A DNA stretch of 23,973 nt. It comes from FLUQ01 sp031548325 (GTDB lineage: Bacteria; Desulfobacterota; Desulfovibrionia; Desulfovibrionales; Desulfovibrionaceae). The translations under genes and the position numbers were made by a program. The DNA lies in assembly GCA_031548325.1 (NCBI GenBank), contig JAVBRE010000216.1, positions 1-23,973 of the forward strand. The letters run 5' to 3'. Shown in pieces: positions 15,356 through 22,900 of the stretch (position 1 is its first letter; each line of letters opens with the position of its first letter). The notes under the pieces are model-generated. The model was not told the origin of the DNA. It saw only the letters and a list, made by a program, of their open reading frames with translations, and made no database searches.

Positions 15356-16333
15356 TCATTGAATGGCAAGAACCTTTCCAATAAGGTCTTTCCCATTCTT
15401 GTTCGCCTTGACAAAAACATCCCAGCTGGCCCTTGTCTTGTTTTTGAAGTCTTCTCTGTCCACATCGTCGTTGATGACGGTCTTGCCGCTGTCCGCAATC
15501 ATTTTGATGAAGTTCGCATTTTCCTTCCGACAAAGCTCGCGTTGCCACACGCCCAGCTCACGCGCGGTTTTCTCAATGATCACGCGATAGTTTTCCGGCA
15601 ACTTCGCCCAGGTCTTCAGACTGACGAGAAGGGGCTCGCCAGCGATGATGTGCGCAGTAAGGGACATGTATTTCTGCACCTCAAAAAGCCGGCCGGCGTA
15701 TATCTGAGAAGCGGGATTCTCTTGACCGTCCACCACCCCTTTTTGCAACGAGGTATATAGTTCTTGAAAAGCCATGGGAGTTGGGCTGGCCCCAAGGGAT
15801 TGCACCATTGCGATACTGATAGGAGTTTCAGGAACCCTAAGTTTCAGCCCTTTCATATCTTCTGAGGTTCTGATGCTTCTTTTGTTATTCGTTATATGTC
15901 GGATGCCGTTTTCCCATATGGCGAGGGTTTTGACACCCCGGGCTTCAGCCTGCTTCGCAATCTCCATGCCCAAGGTATCAAAGGCCTTGTAGGCGTGGTT
16001 CAAGTCCCGGTAGATAAAGGGCAACTCGAAGACGCCCATATCCGGAACAAAGTTCGACATAACGGCAATACTGTTGATATTCATATCAACAGTTCCATAA
16101 CTTAAGCCTTCGAAAGTCTCACGGGCGTTCCCCAGTTGACCATTAGGAAACACTGAAATAATCACTTCACCGTTTGTTTTTTTTGCGATCTCGTCCGCGA
16201 ATTTATCCGCAGCTATTCCATACTCGAATTTAGCATCGCCGGTATGGGCGAGCCTCAATTCATACTTAGCCGCAGCAGCATTGTCTGACAGGCACAGAGT
16301 GAAAACAATAAGAATAAATACGATCTTTTGCAT
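15356..16333 (-). CDS. dctP: TRAP transporter periplasmic substrate-binding protein (DctP family)
   Basis: Periplasmic protein that captures a carboxylate-type solute and delivers it to DctQM. The 325-residue precursor has a signal peptide (MQKIVFILIVFTLCLSDNAAAA, cleavage after about residue 22). The mature start KYELRLAH is followed by family blocks FPNGQLG, LPFIYRD and LKLRVPETP, and QKGVVDGQENP at about 197-207. R166 in LRVP corresponds to the conserved arginine that forms a salt bridge with the ligand carboxylate. The ribosome site GGAGGAG lies 4 bases before the ATG. The ligand is not predictable from sequence; the adjacent deacylase suggests an N-acyl amino acid or similar acid. Confidence 0.95.
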   Translation of the reverse strand: MQKIVFILIVFTLCLSDNAAAAKYELRLAHTGDAKFEYGIAADKFADEIAKKTNGEVIISVFPNGQLGNARETFEGLSYGTVDMNINSIAVMSNFVPDMGVFELPFIYRDLNHAYKAFDTLGMEIAKQAEARGVKTLAIWENGIRHITNNKRSIRTSEDMKGLKLRVPETPISIAMVQSLGASPTPMAFQELYTSLQKGVVDGQENPASQIYAGRLFEVQKYMSLTAHIIAGEPLLVSLKTWAKLPENYRVIIEKTARELGVWQRELCRKENANFIKMIADSGKTVINDDVDREDFKNKTRASWDVFVKANKNGKDLIGKVLAIQ

Positions 16334-16475
16334 ATTACTCCTCCGGATAAAAAAATTTAGTGTTTAGTCCCTTCGAGTAGTGGTGTATGGTATACTGAAC
16401 TCATCTGTTGTGGCATTCGGAGTTTTCACGCAGACCCCTCTAAAGCATTTTGCCTTTAAAATTTCATATGCTGAC

Positions 16476-16640
16476 CACTGCTGTCCGGCTAAACGTCAAT
16501 AAAAAAAGTCCAAAACCCCAGGTGTGACGCAAGAGTTTTGCAAACCACACTGCCGCACAGAGAGATTTCGTACCTGAGTCACCATAATAACCTTTCTCCC
16601 AAACGCTATCCCTCACGCCCAGACATGCTTTTCAGAAGCT
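16476..16640 (+). mobile_element. Left-end remnant of an insertion sequence (copy 1)
   Basis: Starts with the terminal-repeat-like CACTGCTGTCCGGCTAAA and runs to TTTCAGAAGCT. It is a diverged direct repeat of 19565-19732 (39 of the first 46 bases identical, similarity continuing to the ends given). Its start also matches, inverted, the right end at 13400-13417. No transposase gene remains. It occupies much of the 16334-16712 gap between dctP and the PLP enzyme gene; the flanking parts (16334-16475 and 16641-16712) show no gene and no sigma-54 promoter by eye. Confidence 0.65.
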
Positions 16641-16712
16641 CGAACACCGTCCCCGCGCAAATTCGTCTTCAAGGAGCAGTCTACGGCCATGGCCTTTATC
16701 CGGTTGCCGGGA

Positions 16713-17771
16713 TTACCAGCTCTTGCCTCTGCTCACGACAGGCAATTTATCGACTACCGTATCCCTGCGGACAAGATAGACCCAGTCATTAAGATTGAAG
16801 GTCGTACAGGCGTGCCCGGGAATGAAGACCACCTTGTCGCCGATGGCTGCAGGGAAGGCTTCCCTTGAGAAAACGCTGTGCTCTTCGTTGGAAACGACCT
16901 TGACCCCGGGATAATCGCGCAAGGCGGGGCTACCCTGATCAAAGGCAAAAGATTTCTTGCCCACGTCGGCCACGGTGGCCGGCCCCGTGCTCATGACGGT
17001 GGCCAGCATGAAGAGCGCCGGTTTGAAGCCAAGTTCCAGACGGCTATAGGCCTCGTCCATGAAAAGGTAGCTGCCGATCTGAACTTCGGTGTAGGCGGTG
17101 TTCTCAGGGATGAATTCGATAGTGCCGGTGGAATGGCCGCTGACGACCTTGGGCGCTAGGCCGTTTCCGCTGAGATAGTCGCGCAGGTCTCTCACGGTCT
17201 GTTCGGCCTTCGCGGCCTCACGAATACGGATATCAGGATTCTCCTCGTGCGAGAGATGCCCCGCGTATGCCTGGATGCCCTCAAAGACAAGGTTCTTGCA
17301 AGCGTCGATCTGCCGGGCGAGAGCCAGGAAGTCTTCAAAGGTGTGGACGCCGCAACGGTTGATGCCCATCTCGTACTCGACCAGGCAGTGGATCCGGGTT
17401 TCCTGGCACGCGGCAGCGTTTTGCAAATCTTCGATGTTTTTGGGGTTATCCACACAGACGGTGAAATGACACCGTCCGGCAAGCGTGGCAATAAGGGCCA
17501 GCTTGGCGCGGTCGACCACCTGATTGGCGATGAGCACATTTTCAATGCCGGCTTCCACCAGATCCACCGCTTCGCCCAGCTTGGCGCAGGTGATCCCTCT
17601 GGCCCCCTGACTGATTTGCATCCGGGCGATGGCAGGGGTTCTGTGGGACTTGTAATGAGGCCGGAAGCCGATCCCCAGCGGCTGGATAATGCTCGTAAGC
17701 CGCCGGGCATTCGCCTCTATGATGTCGCAATCAAGAAACAGGGCCGGTGTCTGCAACTGTCTCAGCCTCAA
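16713..17771 (-). CDS. PLP-dependent D-amino acid lyase, D-serine dehydratase/D-threonine aldolase family
   Basis: Fold-type III (alanine-racemase-like) PLP enzyme acting on free D-amino acids: D-serine to pyruvate and ammonia, or D-threonine to glycine and acetaldehyde. In the 352-residue product, PLP Lys41 lies in RPHYKSHR, followed by ITCAKLGEA, EYEMGINRCGV, SGHSTGT and EVQIGSYLFMD. The C-terminal metal site reads PGHACTTF (H320, C322). From memory, His-x-Cys is the zinc pair of eukaryotic-type D-serine dehydratase, while D-threonine aldolase has His-x-Asp; so I favour D-serine dehydratase. The start is a TTG at 17771 with AAGGAGG seven bases upstream; a GTG at 17810 keeps the frame but has no ribosome site. 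A sigma-54 promoter lies about 60 bases upstream. Substrate is inferred. Confidence 0.85.
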   Translation of the reverse strand: MRLRQLQTPALFLDCDIIEANARRLTSIIQPLGIGFRPHYKSHRTPAIARMQISQGARGITCAKLGEAVDLVEAGIENVLIANQVVDRAKLALIATLAGRCHFTVCVDNPKNIEDLQNAAACQETRIHCLVEYEMGINRCGVHTFEDFLALARQIDACKNLVFEGIQAYAGHLSHEENPDIRIREAAKAEQTVRDLRDYLSGNGLAPKVVSGHSTGTIEFIPENTAYTEVQIGSYLFMDEAYSRLELGFKPALFMLATVMSTGPATVADVGKKSFAFDQGSPALRDYPGVKVVSNEEHSVFSREAFPAAIGDKVVFIPGHACTTFNLNDWVYLVRRDTVVDKLPVVSRGKSW

Positions 17772-17827
17772 AATACTCCCTCCTTGCTTCAGCGTGCACG
17801 GGGCGGACACATCACACTGGTCCGGAC

Positions 17828-17845
17828 AAGCAAAGACCGCGCCAA
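17828..17845 (-). promoter_or_regulatory. Sigma-54 (RpoN) promoter for the PLP enzyme gene
   Basis: The minus strand reads TTGGCGCGGTCTTTGCTT. The -24 element TTGGCGC and -12 element TTGCT have the invariant GG and GC exactly 10 bases apart, against a consensus of TGGCAC-N5-TTGCW. The predicted start near 17818 gives a leader of about 47 bases to the TTG start with its strong ribosome site. The neighbouring upstream gene encodes a sigma-54 activator, which supports the call. Confidence 0.85.
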
Positions 17846-17874
17846 TCGCGGGTACCCCCGTGACGTGGCGCGGT
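17836..17874. repeat. Nested inverted repeat overlapping the sigma-54 promoter
   Basis: ACCGCGCCA (17836-17844) is perfectly complementary to TGGCGCGGT (17866-17874). Between them lies a near-palindrome centred on GGGTACCC (17850-17857). One outer arm is the -24 element itself. It could be an operator or a structural feature of the promoter; it has no T run to act as a terminator for the activator gene. Confidence 0.6.
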
Positions 17875-17917
17875 TTCGCTTTTTACGGACAATGCCTCAA
17901 AAAGTATTGGATGAATT

Positions 17918-17951
17918 TATTCAAAAAAACATCATTTTATATTCAAAAAAA
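17918..17951 (-). promoter_or_regulatory. Candidate upstream activator sites: two 12-bp direct repeats 22 bp apart
   Basis: TATTCAAAAAAA occurs at 17918-17929 and again at 17940-17951, exactly 22 bp apart (about two helical turns, same face). They lie about 100-133 bases upstream of the predicted sigma-54 start, the usual place for enhancer sites of sigma-54 activators, and just downstream of the activator gene. A GAAT/ATTC dyad overlaps the first copy. Binding is inferred; A-tract bending or IHF-like recognition is an alternative. Confidence 0.5.
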
Positions 17952-17968
17952 AGTCATATTGCAAAATC

Positions 17969-19351
17969 CTATCGTTTTCTGACCAAGATCTTGTACTTTT
18001 TGAGTTTCCGCCACAACGTTGCTTCACTGATGCCCAGAAGGCGCGCCGCCGCAGGGCGGGCGCCGTCGGTCTCGGCAAGGACCTTGAGGATACTGTTCTT
18101 TTCTCTCTGGGCAAGGAGGTCGTCGAGGCTATCGGGAACACGTTGCGGCCTGCTGCCGAAACCGTTGCCGATAATCTGCTCGATCAGAAGATCGGGGTTG
18201 CCGGCGAACATGTTCTGCAGAAGCAAGAGCACCAGGCGTTCCATAATATTGCGCAGTTCCCGGACATTGCCGCGAAATTCATAGTCCGAAAGCCGCGAGA
18301 TTACCGCTTCGACAACTTTGTCGTGTTGCTCGCAAAAACCGGGGGAAATGCTGTCGAGCATGTGTCGGGCGAGCAGCGGAATGTCTCCACGGCGTTCGCG
18401 CAGCGGCGGAATCATAAGGTTAAGGACATTGAGGCGGTAAAGAAGATCAAGCCTGAAGCGCCCTCCTTCCACTTCTTGCAAAAGGCTTTTGTTGGTGGCG
18501 CAAATCACCCGGACATCAACGGGAACAACCCGGTCTCCTCCCACGGGACGCACTTCCCGTTCCTGAAGAACCCGCAACAGCTTGACCTGCACCGGCAGCG
18601 ACATTTCACCGATCTCGTCGAGAAAAATGGTTCCCCGGTGGGCTTGCTGGAAAAGGCCGGGCCTGCCGCCCTTCTGAGCGCCGGTAAAAGAGGCTTCGGC
18701 ATACCCGAAGAGTTCCGATTCCAGAATGCTTTCTGGAAGCGTCGCGCAGTTGACCGCCACAAAAGGCGCTCCGAGTCGGGGGCTTGCGTTGTGGATGGAC
18801 TGTGCAAAAAGCTCCTTGCCGGTGCCGCTCTCCCCTTCAATGAGAATGGAGGAGGACGTTGTGGCAAAGGCTTTGGCCACGTCAACGAGTTCTCCCATCT
18901 TGTCGCTTTGATAGAGAAGTTCGGCAAAACTGTATGTTGCGGCGTGTCCCTTCGCGATAAGGCGGTTGCGGACCGTAAGTTCGTTTTCCTGCATCTGGTC
19001 GATGTTCTGGAAAAGGGCGGCGGCGGCGACAATTTTACCTTCGCTCTCGATGGGAATGCGGGTGATGATGATCTTTTTGCCGTTGAATGTGCTGATGTGG
19101 TTCCGCTCAATCAAACCGCTTTCCATGGCGCGGATCAGATGGGAGTTGGGAAAAATGCGCCTGATATCAAAACCCAGCGCGCGGTCGAGCGGCAAGCCGA
19201 GGTAGTCGGCCGCCTGCTGGTTGATGTAAACAATCCGGTTGGCGCGGTTGATGATGTGGATGCCGTTATAAACATGATTCATGATGCTCATGAGGGTGTC
19301 GAATGAGATCAAGCGGCTGATGTTGTCATCCATGACATGGTTGTTGCCCAT
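17969..19351 (-). CDS. Sigma-54-dependent transcriptional activator with PAS sensor domain
   Basis: Cytoplasmic activator that remodels sigma-54 RNA polymerase using ATP. The 460-residue protein has a PAS domain (about 18-125), then the AAA+ domain with Walker A GESGTGKE (173-180), sigma-54 contact loop ASFTGA (220-225; the usual form is GAFTGA), Walker B GTIFLDEIGE (240-249) and RLNVLNLMIPPLRERRGDIP. A Fis-type helix-turn-helix ends it (PAAARLLGISEATLWRKLKK). There is no receiver domain, so it probably senses a small molecule through PAS. The ATG at 19351 precedes the PAS domain at family-normal spacing but has a weak ribosome site; the frame extends upstream to 19462. It most likely controls the adjacent PLP enzyme gene. 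Confidence 0.93.
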   Translation of the reverse strand: MGNNHVMDDNISRLISFDTLMSIMNHVYNGIHIINRANRIVYINQQAADYLGLPLDRALGFDIRRIFPNSHLIRAMESGLIERNHISTFNGKKIIITRIPIESEGKIVAAAALFQNIDQMQENELTVRNRLIAKGHAATYSFAELLYQSDKMGELVDVAKAFATTSSSILIEGESGTGKELFAQSIHNASPRLGAPFVAVNCATLPESILESELFGYAEASFTGAQKGGRPGLFQQAHRGTIFLDEIGEMSLPVQVKLLRVLQEREVRPVGGDRVVPVDVRVICATNKSLLQEVEGGRFRLDLLYRLNVLNLMIPPLRERRGDIPLLARHMLDSISPGFCEQHDKVVEAVISRLSDYEFRGNVRELRNIMERLVLLLLQNMFAGNPDLLIEQIIGNGFGSRPQRVPDSLDDLLAQREKNSILKVLAETDGARPAAARLLGISEATLWRKLKKYKILVRKR

Positions 19352-19558
19352 TATGCTGTCGCCTGGCCTTTCACGCGAGGTTACGAATCTGACAGATCGC
19401 GGGGTGCGTTTCCTCACAAGCTGTTCTTGAACGCCGTGGCGCAACGCAAGCGTCGGCGTCACCGCAATGACTCACCCTGATATCCCTTTTGACGGAAACC
19501 GCAAAGCGCCGCAGATTCGGCGCCATCGCCATGTTTTCAGGATTCCGCCATGGTAGAA

Positions 19559-19588
19559 ATCTTACACTGCCGTCCGACTAAGCGCCAA
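19559..19588 (-). promoter_or_regulatory. Candidate hybrid promoter at the IS edge, reading into the activator gene
   Basis: On the minus strand TTGGCG (19588-19583, inside the IS remnant) and TAAGAT (19564-19559, just outside it) are separated by 18 bases. An outward -35 in an IS end joined to a -10 in flanking DNA is a known way for IS elements to create promoters. The leader to 19351 would be about 200 bases. Confidence 0.35.
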
Positions 19589-19732
19589 TAAAAAAAGTCT
19601 AAAATCTCAGCAATATGTGCCACAAGGGTTTTGCAAAACACATTGCCGCACAGGAAGATTTTGGACTTGAGCACCATATGCACTTTTCTCCCGGACGCTA
19701 TCGTTCATCCCCAGACATGTTTTTCAGAAGCT
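19565..19732 (+). mobile_element. Left-end remnant of an insertion sequence (copy 2)
   Basis: Begins CACTGCCGTCCGACTAAG and ends TTTCAGAAGCT, a direct repeat of 16476-16640 with scattered substitutions and small indels. Both copies contain the related frames MQNTLPHRKI and MQTTLPHREI, which soon diverge and do not lead to a transposase. The rest of the 19352-19917 gap holds the activator leader, the FliA promoter and the fliD leader. Confidence 0.65.
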
Positions 19733-19782
19733 GCTCAGTCTCAAGGTCTGAGCGGCCCCTGGCGTACGCTTTTGTCCTTCCC

Positions 19783-19809
19783 TAAACATCCCGCCTTCCT
19801 GGCCGATAA
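19783..19809 (+). promoter_or_regulatory. Sigma-28 (FliA) promoter for fliD-fliS
   Basis: TAAA (19783-19786), exactly 15 bases, then GCCGATAA (19802-19809): an exact match to the FliA consensus core. The predicted start is near 19818, giving a leader of about 100 bases to the fliD ATG. Confidence 0.88.
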
Positions 19810-19917
19810 GAAGGGTACGCGACTGGATCGGCTTTTGGCGCCGCACTTGCATAGTTTGAGGCGCCCCTCCTTTTTTCGGGCGGAGCTAGGCAAAATTTTC
19901 CAGCAAGCGGGTACACC

Positions 19918-22900
19918 ATGACGCAGGCAACTTCCGATTATATTTCCGGCGCTGTAACCATCCAGGGCCTTGGCAACGGCACGGACTTTTCCGAAACCAT
20001 CGCCAAACTGAAACAGATCGAAGAAATACCGGCGCGGCGTCTGCTCAAATGGAAAGCCGACTGGCAGGAGAGGCAGGACGCCTTCCGCCTCGTGCGGCAG
20101 CAGCTTGTTTCTCTGCGGTCCGTCATGGCCAACATGAACAGCATCGACAAGTTCATGACCAAGGCAGTCAGCAGTTCCAAGTCCGACGTTGCCACGGCCA
20201 CGGCCAAAAGCGCCGCCCAGGAAGGGGTATACAAGCTGGAGGTCAACCAACTGGCCACCAACTCCATCTGGAGCGTCGACACCGGCTTTTCCGAGCTGAG
20301 CGCCAAGGTCAACACGGGCAGCGCGGCCACCAATTTCACTTACGAATACGGCGGCAAGACCCGCACCATTTCCGTCGCGGCCGGCACCACCCTGGAAGCC
20401 TTGAAAAACCTCATCAACAACGACGCCCAGAACCCCGGCGTGCAGGTGTCTCTGATCAAGGGGGCGAGCGGCTACACCTTTCAGATGCGGGGCAAGGATC
20501 TGGGCAGCGAGCACGAGCTGCACATCACCCATACGGACCTGAACGGCTTTCCGCCGAAAAGCGACTACAACCCGTACAGCGTCAGCTACGACACGGGCCT
20601 TGCCGCCGGAGATTCGGTCAACGACAGCGGCAAGACCCAGAGTTTCGTCTTTTACTCCAACAGCAAGAAAAACGTCGTCACCGTGGAAAACGGCACCACG
20701 CTGAGCCAACTGGCGACCAAGATCAACGCCCTCAACACGGGCGCCACGGCCAGCGGGGTCACGGCCCGGCTGGACGGCGGAAAGCTGATCCTGGAGCCTT
20801 CGGACCCCGACGCGGGCACCTCCATCACGGCAGAAAACAAGGGAGTGAAAAAGGACGGCGAGGCGGCCTGGCTGGTCGACGGCCTGCGTTCGCCCTCGGA
20901 AGACTCCTTTGCGCCCCGGACCGCCTACAGCCTGGTTCTGAACACGGGCCTGAACACGCCCCAGGACGCGGTCAACCCCGACGGCACGGCCAAGTACTTC
21001 GCCTTCACGCACGCCGGGATGCGCGTCGACCTTCCCGTACCCGGCAACTCCACCCTCAACGACTTCGTGGAGATGATCAACGCCAACTCCTCGGCCACGG
21101 GCGTCACGGCCAAGCTGAGCAAGGATGCAGCCGGCAAGCAGGTGGTGACCCTCAGCGCGTCCGACGGCAAACCCGTTGAAATCATCCAACCCATTGACGC
21201 CAGCGGAAACCCCCTGCCCGCAGCCCAGACCAATCTGACCGGCCTCAGCGGAAGCATCGCCGCCGACGCCAACGCCAACCCCGTTCTTCCCACCAGCAGC
21301 GGCTGGTTCGTGCAGCAGAGCCAGGACGCGAAAATACGCGTCAACGGCTGGCCCGCCGGTTCCTGGCTGACGGTTTCCAGCAATACCGTCGACGGCGTGG
21401 ACGACGGCATGACCTTCAATCTCAAAGAAGTAGGCACGACCACGCTGACCGTGGCCACGGACACGGAACAGATGAAGGAAAACGTTCTGTCCTTCATTGA
21501 GGCGGTCAACGCTTTTCGTTCCACCATTCTGGAGTTGACAAAACTCGATTCCAGCAAGCAGACCGTGGACCCTTCGCTGGCCACGTCCCTCTACGACATG
21601 CAAAAAGGCTCCATCCTGACCGGCAACTACGGGGTGCAGCTTCTTTCCAGCCAGCTCAAACAGGCAACGGCGGGCATGCCGCTCGGTTTCATGCCCATGA
21701 AAGAAATCGAAGGCTATCTGACGGGCGACATATTTACCTCGCTTTCGCAGATAGGCATCAAGACCGACGCTTCGGGCAGCAGCGGCATGAGTTTCGGCCT
21801 TTTGGTCCTGAATACCGACAGCAGCCTGCCCACGCTGGAAGACGCTCTGGCGAAGAACCCCCAGGCGGTAGCCGAATTTTTCGCGGCCAAAAACCTGGGA
21901 TCCTCCAATTCGTCCAACTTCAGCTTCACGCGGCAGATTGACAACTACACCATGCCCGGCACCTACGACGTCAAATATACCGTCAACAGCGACGGCAGCA
22001 TCTCCGCCGCCACCATCAACGGCAAGCCCGCCAAGTATGATTCCGACACGGGCGAACTCACCGTGGTGCGCCAGGACCCCGCGAGCAGCAATTCGTCGGC
22101 GGCGACGGCCAAGCACCTGACCGGCGCGGTGGAGGGCGCCTTCGACATTGACGTCCAGAACCTGGCCGAAGGCGCGAAGCTGACCATAGACACCGGCCTG
22201 AATTCGACGAGCGCCGTTCTGGCGCCGCCCGTATCCAGCGACACGGCCGTGGCTACGGCCGTCACCGACGGCACAACCGCCGCCGACTATGAAATCGAGG
22301 TGCTTCAACTGGCCACGGCTGCCGGCCGCACCCTGGAAACGGGCCTCACGGCGAAAAGTGGCGTGCTTTCCGCCACGGAAGAGACCATCAGCTTTGACAT
22401 CGACGGCGCCCCCCAGACCCTGACCATCAACGCCGGCGAAACGCTGGAAGAATTCGTCAACCGCGTCAACCGCGGCAGCTATCCGGTGAGCGCATCCATG
22501 ACGGAAAGCGGCGGCACCTGGCAGCTCGGCCTTACGACCAAGGCCACCGGCGCGGCGGCCGACATCTCGAACTTCGCGACCTCCCTGCCCTTTGCCACGG
22601 TGGGGTCCGCATCCGCCCGGGACGCCGAGTACACGGTGGACGGGGTCTTGCATACCTCGGCCGCCAATACCATCAGCGATCCTGAATCCGGCATCAAGTC
22701 CCTGACCTTGAAGGCCGCGGGCACGACCACCATAACCTCCACACCGAAGTCCGAGCTGACCTTCGAATTCAAGATCAAAGGCAAACCGTACTCGGCGGAA
22801 GTAAAACCCGGCGAAACCCTGCAGGGCTTTGTCGACCGCATCAACGCCAGCAGCGCCAGCCCCATAAAGCTGTCCATCGATGATTCCGACCCCAGCAACC

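Noticed and set aside
16538..16792. Short plus-strand frame starting MQTTLPHREI, and its partner at 19631-19921
   Set aside because: They look alike only because they lie in the repeated IS left ends. They diverge soon after, start at TTG, and the first runs into the PLP enzyme gene; not real genes.
19733..19753. GCTCAG/CTGAGC hairpin just beyond the IS remnant
   Set aside because: A 9-base loop and no T run; not convincing as a terminator or regulatory site.
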